NCBI GenBank assembly: GCA_004794655.1
Contig: SMMW01000585.1
Location: 7,563,501-7,627,500 of the forward strand
Direction: 5' to 3'
DNA from: Marisa cornuarietis
Lineage: Eukaryota; Mollusca; Gastropoda; Architaenioglossa; Ampullariidae
Length of the DNA stretch: 64,000 nucleotides
Positions 53,176 to 64,000 of the stretch are shown one piece after another (within the stretch, counting starts at the first letter, position 1; each line of letters starts with the position of its first letter). The translations under genes and the position numbers were made by a program. The notes beneath the pieces were generated by a model, which was not told where the DNA came from, did no database searches, and saw only the letters and a list, made by a program, of their open reading frames with translations.

Positions 53176-53916
53176 AAGTCAACAGGAAGATAAATAAGGT
53201 AACTAGAGATCCAGGGAAATTTCAGGAACAAACTTTTTGACAAGGCTAAATGTGTTGGAGGAAATTATATATTACACTAGAGTTTTCAATACGAATTAGT
53301 CTTTTAATGCAAAATCATGCCTGCATGAAGTGAGGCATCAAACACAGCTTTGGGCCAATTAGCTATTGTTTCATGGCTTTCTTGCTGACGAATTCTGGTT
53401 GCTTCTAGACAATTTACCAATCAGAATTCCCTCATTGGTACCATTATTGCAATTTAGCTTCTAATCACAAGTTGTATTTTCATGTAGTATGCAGATTTCT
53501 TTCTAAGCAAACATCAACACATAGTGAAATCATCATTGGGTACTATATTTTAAAAAATTTTATTTACTTCATTTTTTTTTTTTTGGTCAACTATAACATT
53601 TCTCTTTCCAACTAGCAGCAGTTTTTAATCCATTTGAATGGCAGCTGAACTTTTATGTTGGTGGAAACTATGAATTGCAGATTTCTCTTAAAAAGTAGAT
53701 TTATTAATTTGGTAAGCATTATTTAGTGTCATTTCATCAATGAGTTTCTGCTGTGTCCATCTTTCGTAAGATAAAGTTTTCGTCAACATTATTATAAATG
53801 TTCCTTTTTTCAGAAAACCATTTCACAGATGTATGACCATTACAGATGTTTCTGTAATCTTGGCTCCATATAGAAAAATACTCATGATGTACCCAGAGTA
53901 TGAGTTCTTCTGAGGG

Positions 53917-54358
53917 TGACCGGACACTTAATCCCCTGGAATTTAATCCTCTAGACATTTAATCCCCAGACACTTAATCCTCAAAAATGCCCCAAAATCG
54001 CGACACAACACTCAAAACTGCTATTTTGTGAACTTGAAATATTATAACCGTAAGAGAAGTGTGTCACGTGGTGACTCTAATGAGACGTAACAATCGCCAA
54101 GTAGGGTACATCCGATCATTAGCTTACCTGTTATATTGATTAACAACACTTTTCATGTCATATTGTTAAAGAACATTGACTTTAATAGCTCACATGAACT
54201 TTAACTAATGTTATAGATGTTGAAGTATTATTTTGTCAAACTTATTTTGATGTTTACATGAAAATAATTATTTGAATTTGAATTACATTTTTCATTCACT
54301 TCATAATTTTTTGAGGATTAAGTGTCGGGGATCGTCTGGGGATTAAGTGTCTGGGATT
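53917..54358. mobile_element. Foldback-type element with GACACTTAATCCCCA arrays
   Basis: Four imperfect 15-16-bp units (GACACTTAATCCCC, GAATTTAATCCTCTA, GACATTTAATCCCCA, GACACTTAATCCTCA) open the left arm. The right arm has the inverted units TGAGGATTAAGTGTCGGGGA and TGGGGATTAAGTGTCTGGGA at 54312-54358. The unique centre is AT-rich. The left end GGTGACCGG resembles GGTAACCGG of the 42.85-kb element. No clean target duplication is seen. It lies downstream of NCAPH2. Confidence 0.6.
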
Positions 54359-54369
54359 CTCTTTTTTCA

Positions 54370-57300
54370 GATGAGACTGCTTTTCTGGCTTTCAGGGCAT
54401 ACTCCCAAATTAATTCATAAAGCATGCCCATTGATACACAAATATGTTTATATGAAATAAACCAGCAAGTGGTCCTCATTTGCTTTTGTTACCTAGGAAA
54501 TATAACCATTCCCCAAAAGGGCTTGTGATAGAAATCCTATTGTTAGATAACTTCCCTATGCATGTAATGTGTACATAATGAACAAATAAACCTTCTAAAG
54601 CTTAGTTATTTTCATGTTCAGAATGCCTAAAAAACTTGATACTTGTGTATGTGGTAAATCTGTGCACATCATCTACGTGGTTTCTAGTATTTCATAAATC
54701 TGTTCATCACCGATAAACTTACAAAAAAAAAATTACATTTTATAAAACTCCTTAATATATACATTTTTATGCTGCACAGTGCTTTCTATATTTACACTCA
54801 TCCACTCTTATGAGTATGCTTTCTTGGTAAAATGTAAAAGCAAAAACAAACTTCACAATGCTAATACAATAACACTGACTGGTTATTTTAAAGTCATTTA
54901 TTGGCAAGTGAAAAGTAGCATATCGGAATGTTTATTCAACCAGCAGAAGGCATCTCAATGGACTGCTTCAGTAATTCTATGACAGGATGTGACAGTTCGA
55001 GGCAAATAAAGTCAGTTCCCCACCCAGGATGGCATATTTATAGATCTTTGTCATACTTCAAGAAAAATAAGAAAAGGAATAAACCAAGTGTCCCACTACC
55101 AAACCACCACCAAGGAAATTGTAGAAAGCATCAGGTGTCCTAAGGAATGGGCCATGGTGGAATGTGCAAGTTGCTATATAGATCTCAGCTGATGAAAAGT
55201 CTGTTATATCCAATGAACTAGTAATTGGCAGCCATAAATGATACATAGGTTATGTGCAGTGTATCAAAAATGCTAACAAATTTAACTTAACATAAGAACT
55301 CTCTATTGGTCATTAACAGATAATGCAAAGCAGAGTTGCCATCATGTATGACAAAATTATGCAAGTCTATTTTCATTGTTGAACATAACTCTCCTACACT
55401 GTTTATATCAAGAAAAATAGATATTTCCACAGGCATATTTTCTATCAAATTTGCTTTTATGAAAAAAAATTGTTCCACTCAACTGATATTTCACTGGAAA
55501 TTTCATAAACAGGCATTGAAAATTGCATCTGCAGCCATCTTTATTTGCACCAATTCTAAAGACCAGTACATTAAGACTAAAAGTAAATTTGAAATAAAAT
55601 GAGTACAATATCCATTTTCCTGTCCTAACAAGACTTAGTTTTCAAAAAGTGATCACTCCCTTGGTTATCAACATCTGACCATAGTAATCATCATTCTTTA
55701 AAGAAATGGTTTGCCATTTTTTAAATGATGAAGCACTGATAGTAGTTTTTTCAGGATGACAATATTTCTGACGTTTTGCATTGTCAAGAATTAAGAACTA
55801 CAATCAGTAAAATAACTAGAAAGAAATGAAGATTTGGTGACCAAATGAAATAAATGACTTGCTACAAACAATATATGAAACAAATCGTACTGCAGACATA
55901 CTGATGACTAGACACTGTCATTTAGATTACTTGTACTATGAAGAGAAAACGAGAATTTTTTTTTTTATAGACAGGGCAATTTGACCAGAATGGAGAAATG
56001 ATAATCTCATCTTATCACAAAAGTATGGTTTTCCAAGCACACCTATGGCTGCACTTCAGGAGCTAAATTTACTCTATATAATGAACTCTGAACCATTTTT
56101 TCATGTCTGCGAAATGGACATTTGAACTGACTTATAAGGCACATATTCAAACCACATATATATTATAGCTTTGCTACCTTATACCTGAAGTAGACTTGCA
56201 TGAAGAATGTTAATTTTCATTAATGTATTTAGCACATTACCTCCCCTGCAAAAACGAGTTATGAAGTCCTGCTACAACCAAGTGATGGCATGCCTTTTCT
56301 AAAGCAAAAAGAGTGGGGGGTAGGAAAGATAAATGTTGATGGGATTACCTCTTTATTTCATAGCATACGGATAAATTCATAATAAAATCTTAAAATAATC
56401 TTTCAGAGGAGAAAAACCAGTGAAGTCAACTGTGCACTGGCTGTATTTGAACCACAAGGACAAGAGGAACAACAAGAATCTGTAAGTGCTCTGCAGTAGG
56501 GCACAGAGATCAAGTCATCTCTCCCCCTCCCCTACATATCCTAGGGTTGTACTTTACCAACAGATACTGTCCTAGAAATGTAAATACCCTACAGCAACAC
56601 TGAATTACTTCATAATCATTCACAGAACAAAAACACGGACCTCTTGCAGCTACAATTCATCCAACAAATGACTAACATAGCATCACGTTCATCAGAGGTA
56701 AAACACCAGTGAATTGACTGGGACGGAATGAGACATAATGTAATATTCTGCCTTCTTAGTAGACTGTTCTAGGGTGTAGTCTGTCACAACATATACACAA
56801 CTCTTGGTTCTTGCTGACACAAACTATGGGAGTGACTTGGTTTCGAGAAATTTACTAAAAACAAAAACAAAAAAATCAGGGTCTGCCAAATATTGGCCAA
56901 CTGAAACTGCCACCATAATGGGAATTCATGAAATCACTACTAGTTTCCATAAGCTGACACTGCAAAATTTGATTCCTACAAAGCCATTCCCCCAAAAAGG
57001 AGGGCATTGTTATAAACGTTATGATTATCACCTATGAAACTCACAGTTGTACATTTTTTTATATTTCTGGCTACAATATGTGTTTTTGTTTAAACACCTT
57101 TCTGTCTAAGCCATCAACTCATGGTGCCACAAAAATTAAATTTTATTCTTAGGATGTGTACAACCACAATGAAGTGACTATATTATGAATATTTACTGCT
57201 TCCCTTCCAACAGAAACCTAAACATTTAGTAAATGATTAATTATAATTATTAAGGTAGTTTCAATACCATGCTGACATCACTGATAACTATATAGGTGTT

Positions 57301-57910
57301 GTAAACAAGTTGCATTCAGCTAACAGGGAACCAACTGCATATCTGCACATCTGTGTTCAGAGAAATTTTGATTTTTTTAAAAATCACTTTAACACTTTGC
57401 CAATTTATACACATACAACCGATCACTCATCATCTGAAACATGCTGATTTCTCTCTTCACAAGCTAACCCAAGTCAAACATGAAATTAAGCTGTCAAAAT
57501 TAATGACACCCATGCAGCATCATAATTTGTCACCAAAATAAATAATCACGCATGGATTGAAATACATTTTAGTTTCTGCCATCATTATTTCCAATAGCTT
57601 TGATCACATTACCAAGGCATTGCCACAACTGTAAGGATACTTTCCCGATGTCATGGAAAATGTTTTGACCTCTTTCCAAAATCAGGTCACAATTCTGTTA
57701 GATTTTTTAAAACTATTTTTATGATAAACTATAACCAGTCATTTCAGGATTATTTTTCACTTGGGTTAGCCATTAATTAACATTCTGAAACATTTCTTAA
57801 GTGGTGGAAATGAAAAACATAAAATCAACCTCATGCATTCTGATGCCATTCACTTAGTGCATTCATATCATGAAAAAAATTAGCTTCATCATTAGAAAAG
57901 ATAAATTCCT
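54370..57910. other. Spacer downstream of NCAPH2; no confident gene
   Basis: AT-rich sequence with only short open frames. A - strand stretch at 55290-55430 reads with ankyrin-like character (DGNSALHYLL) but has no clear splice sites. Otherwise I see nothing I can support here. Confidence 0.5.
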
Positions 57911-57916
57911 AGACAA

Positions 57917-57922
57917 TTTATT
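57917..57922 (-). promoter_or_regulatory. Possible polyadenylation signal AATAAA for the 58.0-59.8 kb gene
   Basis: TTTATT on the + strand, about 100 nt past the - strand stop at 58019. Confidence 0.4.
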
Positions 57923-58018
57923 TTACAAAATTATCACATTCAAATAATCACAGTCTTTCAAGACTCAGTTCACAACTAGGAAGATGAGTTATTACCCTAA
58001 GCTAACCTAAACAAATCA

Positions 58019-59822
58019 TCAGCTGGAACAATGCTTTTTGGCTTTACTTTTATGTGTGCCATCCTTTTTCTCCAGTGCCAGCTCCATAAAAGTTGGAGTA
58101 AAAATCTCTTCTGCCTCTTTGTCATACCAAATCTCTTGGTCCACCCCTTTACCACAGCTGAATGTAACCTGCAATACATCACATTCAGATATCAAATTCA
58201 CTTGTAAGACCACCAACATAATGAAAGCACTTTTTTTTAAAAAGTAAGGGATCTACACATGAAATAATATGCATCAAGAGGAGAGAAAATGCCATTATAA
58301 TGTGCTTAAGGAATAATGTAAATCAATGCACGAAGTCTATACAAAAAAAAATATGCATCACTCATGCAGTCTAGAATAAGTGATGATAAGGTCTTTTTGT
58401 GTTTTAAATCACTTGTGTTCTAGAAATAATGAGAACAGTCCTTTTGACAAATAAGTGACCAATTACATTTCTGCGGTATCAACTCACCTTAACAGAACTT
58501 CTCTTGGATGGTAGCTGTTCTGAGCCATAATGTCTTAGCCAACTATTATTGGCTAAAATATTTTCCGAGCTGCACTTTTTGTGTCCAGGCAAGAAGTTAG
58601 CAAGACTCTTAAATGCCAGTCCAAACGAACATGACTCGATGGTCTGAACTCTTTCTTCATCAATGTCCTCATCATCATCCCAGTCAGAGGAATCATCGAA
58701 TTTCACTTCTGACAACTGCTGAGTGCAGAGACCAATATCATCATCATCTTCATCACCATCATCATCATCATCATCTTCATCACTGTTAAAATTTAGATCA
58801 GCTGATGAAGAAGGCAAAGCTGCACCATTCACTGAGTCATCAAAGATTATGTCGTCTTCCTCCTCCTCCACTTCAATATTTTCACCATTATCATTTTCCT
58901 CCTCAGTAAAATCATCTCCACTGTCTACAGATGATGCACCTCTGAGTTCAATTTGTGGGGAATTCTGAGATTTGCTACTGCTACTAGTACTGCTGGCACA
59001 GGAAGAAAAATCAGTTGCTGCATTCAAAACAGCTGCACTTGGTGTTGATTCATCACAGCACATTTCTCCCATTGCTGCTCCTGACTCAGCAAGCATTGTC
59101 TGATTTACTGGCACTTGACAGACACCATGAGCTCTCTCTTCTGTAGGCATCTGTGGTGATTTGGGGTTCACAACTTCAGAAAAAGATGTCTCTCTTCTTG
59201 TAGCAATGCGGGGGAGTCTGTCTAAAACTGAGTCACTGACAGACCCAACGATCCCATTACCTGCAATAAATGGACTATACCAGTCCTTCGGCAAATTCAT
59301 GCTTTGCATTTGAGTCTGCCTGGCACTGAATACATGGCAAGGAAATATTCCCGGCGGCATCAAAGGGTAACGTTTACCCCACTGTCCGTACCTGTCATCT
59401 TTTGATTGAGGTGAAGAGGTTTTCACAACATGCACTTTTTCAAATGTAGCCATCGTGGAAGCTGAACTAACAACTCTGCTTTCTAGGAAACTCACTTCTT
59501 CCTTCTTTGTCAAATGGTGTCCATGTGCCAATGGTGCAGCACTGTGGGCTGACATTGGGGTAGCCCGTACTACTAGGTTATTTAAGAATGTGGTAGTGGC
59601 AATGACCGCCTTGTTTACTGAATGGCAACGATTGCTTCCCTCCTTATGCTGACCCATTCTTTCTCCAGAACCAAAACTGACTGACGAAACCTCACCTACG
59701 CTGTCAAGGCGAAGAAGAGGCGGCATCGTGCGCTTTGAAATCTGGGTCGTCCCGGTTACACCATCATGTGTAGGTTTGTCGTGCCAAAATGTTCGCCGTT
59801 CTCCGCCAGATGTAGCCTTCAT
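58019..59822 (-). CDS. Unrecognised acidic protein with a candidate PP1-docking KVTF motif, two exons
   Basis: Exon 1 is 59822-58488 (445 codons from ATG) and exon 2 is 58168-58019 (49 codons plus stop), joined in phase 0 across good sites (AAG|GTGAGT and TTGCAG|GTTACA), for 494 aa. The N-terminal two thirds is Ser/Thr-rich and low in recognisable structure. A Glu then Asp tract covers roughly residues 300-370, encoded by a TCATCA-type trinucleotide run on the + strand at 58735-58775. The last residue of exon 1 (Lys) plus the first of exon 2 creates KVTF, a match to the RVxF docking motif for protein phosphatase 1. A second KF-type site, EVKF, lies about 75 residues earlier. This layout (disordered, acidic, C-terminal RVxF) recalls PPP1R15, but the downstream GPWE/ARDRxRF block of that family is absent, so I do not name it. 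The leader holds a CRE site and a long upstream frame. Confidence 0.75.
58735..58775. repeat. Coding (TCA)n/(ATC)n tract giving an Asp run
   Basis: Imperfect TCATCA/TCTTCA repeats inside the 494-aa - strand gene, translated as DEDDDDDDGDEDDDD. Copy-number change in threes would alter the Asp tract without shifting the frame. Confidence 0.85.
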
Positions 59823-60170
59823 CACAACGCTTTAAGAAATGGACACAGATCCAAATTCAACCAACCGAGGTACGGCTGTTAAACAACCATTCGCACAAAG
59901 AGATTCCAATATCAACGCACGAAAATGGCGAACTGCGTCAACCGTGACTTTTGTGAAATGCGTCGGCAGACTTACGGTACACCTTGACCGCAGAAAATCG
60001 TCGGAAAACTTTAAATGATTGCTGTCACTGATTGGCAGATAGCTTTTTACACTGTTAATTCTCTGTTGTTTACAGATGGCCATCGTTTGAGAACGCAAAG
60101 TGTTCCTTATGCTTCTTCTTCGTGAGACATTTGTATAATGATACAAAGATAGAACTGGAACACCCAAATG

Positions 60171-60178
60171 TGACGTCA
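60171..60178. promoter_or_regulatory. Palindromic CRE/ATF site TGACGTCA
   Basis: A perfect full CRE lies about 350 bp upstream of the ATG of the - strand 494-aa gene. It is the only full CRE I noticed near a gene start in this window. CREB/ATF family binding is established for the motif; use here is inference. Confidence 0.5.
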
Positions 60179-62002
60179 TCACAAGGCGTACAAAATATAG
60201 TTCCACACAAATACATAAATTTTGCTTCAATCTCTCAAAATGTACAAATTGTGTGAGAATACTTCTATAACTAGTTCTTTTTAAAGTTAACAGTTTACTT
60301 TATTTGCTCAGCACATTACTGAAATAATTGCTTAACTGCCACTAAATATACTTCCTCAAATAACCTATTGCATCAGCCATCCTGCTTAGATTTACGGAAA
60401 AAGTAAATGAGAAATCACGTCAATCAAACAGCAGAGGAAATATTTTGTGACATGTAACACGTTTGCGTGTGTAGTATAAATACATTGGAGATTTTATAAA
60501 CGTTCTAAGTTTTGCGCGAAATTACGAATTAAATTTTAAAGTGCGCGGAGGTGGACCCGAAAGTGCGAGACGTTTCACCACATTTCTTCATATGTTGTTG
60601 TCTGTTTATGTAATATATGCGTGTGAACTTTGGCCGCATAAAAGTTGTGCGAGAGTTTTTTGTTGTTGTTGTTGTTAATTTTTTATAGTGAGCGAGTCAC
60701 GTGGCAGCTACACTGACCATGTATTCACATGATTTTTATAGTTACTGCATGTGCAGTAAAACAATGGAACTCGATCTCCCTTCCCATATATCTGCCACCT
60801 GCCCACAATTTAATTCTTTAAACGTGTAACGAAAACGCAGCTCTTCTTTAAGCATTACTCCTAACAACAGTCCACACAATAAGTCCTTTGTCACACTCTC
60901 ACCCCCATATTCCACTTATTAATTGCTTTACTTTCCCACACGACGTCTTCCATTGCAAATTCACGATACTCTCCAGAGCCTATTATACTAATATAGTTAT
61001 ACTTTTATGATTCCTCTTTGGGTTTTCTGTGGTCGTCTTTTATTCGTCATCAGTACTGCTGTTGTTTATCCTTCCGTAGTCCAAATGTTGTTTGTTTGTT
61101 CTTAATTCTGTCCCATATATATCGCATGCTTCCCATATGTATCTCGATCGTTCTTGTTCTTATATATTTAACAAAATTAATTGGTGCAGTTGAGCACCTG
61201 CACTGAGATTTCAGGACGTCTTTCTACTCAGAAATCCAAAATGTTCTCACTTCCACCTTTGGAAAGAGCTCTTTTTGGGACCCAACGTAATATATGATAC
61301 CTGCGCCCGTCCACCCACGGTATGTACAGACTTCCAAAAACTATAGCACATCTTAATTGTTCCCAAATTTGACTCCCTTATGTGTATGGGCGCGCGCGTG
61401 TGGCTTGCAATATAATAATTATGTTTTATTATTAATTTGTCCAGTTTTACTGTTACTTTGAATATTAACACGCTTTAGCCATTATATAGCGATTCTTCAT
61501 TTCCTGTGTTCTGATGTTCGACACTTTACTGCAGCAGATCTAGACAATGTTTATCACTATAGAGTGACCTGTAGTAATTTTTCCTGTGGGTCGATGTGTA
61601 CTCTATAGCTGTGACAGAAATTATAGGAAATTTGAATTCTTTGTAGTCAGTGAGGGTCTGATTGTCTCAAATTCAGGACAACACTATATAGTGGTGATTA
61701 TAATAGCTATATAAATTTATTGTTTTTCGTGCGGAGTTTTCGTAATTATGCAAACAAATAAATGCATGGTTTGTTTGATCATCACTACATTTGAAGGGAT
61801 CCCTATCATCTACGTTATGTCATTGATTAATCTTGGTTGGTGTACATAGCTCCAGCTATAATATTCATATATTCTACAATTTGTTACTGGCGCCTCCAAA
61901 ATAAAAAAATTAGTACACTGCGCAAGAAATTTTAAAACGCGTCTGCTACGCAATGCAAATTTTGATATCCTAATTTGAGAAAATACGATAAAATTGAGCG
62001 TA

Positions 62003-62022
62003 AGAGAGAGAGAGAGAGAGAG
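62003..62022. repeat. (GA)n microsatellite
   Basis: An uninterrupted GA run about 500 bp upstream of the candidate first exon at 62527. Confidence 0.9.
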
Positions 62023-62165
62023 GAAGGGTACGTATGAGGGAGCGAGTCACTTAATTGGCAGCTTCACTAAGAACGTCCCGTTGCTACAAACATCGAGCTG
62101 TCAACTTGTCTTGTTAGAGAAAGGACATCAAGAGTAAAAGTGGTTCACTATTTTCCTTCACTGAG

Positions 62166-62245
62166 CTGCATAATAATAATAATGAGCATTTATGTACCTC
62201 ATTTCCCTACACAACAGAAGGTCAAGATGCGCTTTAAGACACAAA
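62166..62245 (-). mobile_element. LINE/SINE 3' tail fragment (L2-like)
   Basis: Read on the - strand: CTTAAAGCGCATCTTGACCT, then GGGAAATGAGGTACATAAAT and GCTCATTATTATTATT. It is the same tail design as at 18.1 kb and 22.3 kb. Confidence 0.6.
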
Positions 62246-62526
62246 ATTCACACAACACACATACGGACACAGACAAAAACATGTTACCAGAAAAACGGAC
62301 AGAGACACATCAACAACCATACACACAAGACAGAAAAACCTGCGCACTAGTGCCATGGAAGTACACGCACACGCACGCATGCAGGACTATATAGCAGACT
62401 GTGAGCGGAAAAGGTAAACTTGAGGTAGCGTCCGGAACTGGCAGAAAATTCTGAGCAGTCACATCATGCACGAACTCAAGACTCGCATGTTCCAACGGCG
62501 ACAGGCGACGTGAGACCGCAGAGGAC

Positions 62527-62621
62527 ATGGCTGTCAATGTACTCAATGGCAGTTCTCACAACGATGGCACGAACAGCAGCAGTTCTGACGACAGGGAGGG
62601 ATGGTGTACCCGAGCCCACGG
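62527..62621 (+). CDS. Candidate first coding exon of a gene running off the right edge
   Basis: ATG in a strong start context (GAGGACATGG) opens 31 codons plus 2 nt, reading MAVNVLNGSSHNDGTNSSSS then DDREGWCTRAH, and ends at a strong donor GG|GTGAGG. The exon is GC-rich compared with its surroundings, which fits a first exon. The Ser/Asn-rich N terminus is not diagnostic, and I do not recognise the protein. No second exon was found in the remaining 1.4 kb, so the rest would lie beyond the window. Confidence 0.4.
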
Positions 62622-64000
62622 GTGAGGAGAGGGCCCGACCTTCGTCAGTTTTTTTTCGGTTTTTTTTTTCTTTTAAACAAAAGCTAAAAGAAAAGGCATC
62701 ACGACATTTTCCTAGAGAAAGGGTGCGAATAATTTGATATTTTTATGTCATTTTCCCTCATTTACTGACCGCTCACATGTACATAGCCCGAAAATTTTCA
62801 TCACATGCATAGTTGTAGGTCCTATAGTGCGTGCACTTTCTAAACGTTTGCTGTCTACATTACGTTATTAAACGAAACGTAGAAGTTGCCAGTCGAATTA
62901 TAACTTGTAAGCACACTGTTTAGTTATATATACTTACAAATAATAAACGATTACAACTAATAATTATTGCAATGGACTCGTAAATATCGTCTGCCCTGGG
63001 GCCCGACGTGCTGTTGACTTTCGGCGTACCTGCACAGCAGTTGCACAAACAGTCGAGAAAATTCATGGGGTGATTGCAGAACCGATACCGGAGAGATAAA
63101 TTTATCCTGGCGACACCCATATTTAAAAGCGAAAAAGGGTATAGCAGGATGACGCAGATGTGGCAGTAGAGACTGCATGCTAGTCACCAAAGAGGTCCTC
63201 ACAAAAAAAGAAGCAATTTGGTGCACACAGAAAATCCAGAACATAGCAACTGGCGTAACAGAAGCATAGATGAACAATTTACACAAAAGTGAAGCAGCTC
63301 TGCGCGAAAAGACGAAATAAAGAGATGGAGATTAGTCGCCAGCTTCTATATACCCAGTTAGGCAAAGGGACATATAATTCTAAAGAAAAATAAGCACCGA
63401 AAGTTGACAATAAAATCACAGTGGGAGAAATAATCCCTGGTTTCCCCATACCCTGGCAAGTGAACAAACATTAATTACTACTATCTTTCTTTCTCTCTTT
63501 ACGGTACCAAATTACGACATTGTCCAACTGAACGTAGTCTTCTGCACAATATTTTTTTTTCCTACTCGTAATAACATAAACATCGACATAAACATGCTCC
63601 GAATCGAGCAATGTATACAACGCCAATATAGGTCATGACCAAACCATAGGCGATAGGATCCTGCCAAATTTGATGGATTGGACAAACGGTACATAAGTTT
63701 CAACATGCACGTACCACCCAGCCACACACACACACACACCACATATCATGCATGGACGGGTTCACAAACGTATTAACTGGGACACATTGGTTGGTTAATT
63801 GGGGATCAGGGAAGAACAATTAACGTTCTAAAAGTATACAATTTGAAAAGTTACAATATATATATATATATATCCTGGTGGAATTGTCAACCAATAGCAA
63901 ATAAACTGTCGGAGAACGTACTTTTTTGTTCTCGATAATGTTGAGTCTACAAATACCATTAATCTATGTAATACTCAAAATGACTGTTGTTGTTTTTTTC
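62622..64000. other. Right edge; no recognised gene
   Basis: It contains poly-T runs near 62650-62672, a CA run at 63723-63738 and a (TA)n run at 63856-63873. Open frames on the - strand at 62957-63286 show no family features. It is read as the first intron of the candidate gene starting at 62527. Confidence 0.35.
63856..63873. repeat. (TA)n microsatellite
   Basis: A short alternating TA run near the right edge. Confidence 0.9.

Larger units (their letters stand above)
60240..62526. other. Spacer between divergent genes; no recognised gene
   Basis: The region lies between the - strand 494-aa gene and the + strand candidate first exon at 62527, so it should contain both promoters. It contains a (TTG)n run near 60660-60677, a palindromic AT stretch near 61680-61720, a (GA)n run at 62003-62022 and a LINE-like tail at 62166-62245. 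Confidence 0.45.

Noticed and set aside
62957..63286. 109-codon - strand open frame
   Set aside because: No recognisable motif, no splice or start context, and codon content looks non-coding.
1..64000. tRNA or rRNA genes
   Set aside because: None recognised by eye. SINE tails show tRNA-derived style but no complete tRNA fold was confirmed; a tRNAscan-SE run would settle it.

Overview
The window is animal nuclear DNA. It has intron-rich genes with GT/AG splice sites, AATAAA signals, microsatellites and many degraded transposons. The genes are bilaterian, and the SINE tails ending in (AACC)n-like runs and the L2-like LINE 3' tails suggest a lophotrochozoan, probably a gastropod mollusc (inference, moderate confidence).

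Layout. (1) 2.77-10.15 kb, + strand: the last eight coding exons of TTC17; the 5' part lies off the left edge or was not recognised. (2) 10.99-40.27 kb, - strand: a complete 16-exon LMF2 gene (lipase maturation factor 2, 648 aa in frame), including 29-nt and 26-nt microexons and a pair of equal-length duplicated exons that look mutually exclusive. (3) 26.55-31.43 kb, + strand: an MFHAS1-like LRR-ROC-COR gene of about 1094 aa, nested antisense inside the 13.1-kb intron 7 of LMF2. (4) 41.49-53.08 kb, + strand: NCAPH2, the condensin II kleisin, head-to-head with LMF2; the same divergent pair exists in human (recalled knowledge). (5) 58.02-59.82 kb, - strand: an unrecognised acidic 494-aa protein with a KVTF-type PP1 docking motif built across its exon junction. 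(6) 62.53-62.62 kb, + strand: a candidate first coding exon of a gene leaving the right edge.

Mobile elements fill the introns and spacers. There is an L2/CR1-like LINE remnant (15.9-18.15 kb) and a second LINE 3' end (22.24-22.92 kb). A mariner-like end lies at 18.2-18.34 kb. A 526-bp hAT-like element with a perfect 8-bp target duplication lies at 36.96-37.49 kb. Two related TTAA-flanked piggyBac-like elements lie in NCAPH2 introns. Three foldback-type elements carry arrays of about 15-bp units; one of them (42.85-43.56 kb) inserted 10 bp downstream of an NCAPH2 splice donor.

How the genes relate: TTC17 (actin and ciliogenesis), LMF2 (ER lipase folding), MFHAS1-like (ROCO GTPase signalling) and NCAPH2 (chromosome condensation) do not form one pathway. 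Their links are architectural: tail-to-tail (TTC17/LMF2, with predicted overlapping 3' UTRs), nested antisense (MFHAS1-like in LMF2) and a shared divergent promoter region (LMF2/NCAPH2). Exon boundaries were worked out by hand from splice sites, reading phase and recalled family sequence; no alignments were run.
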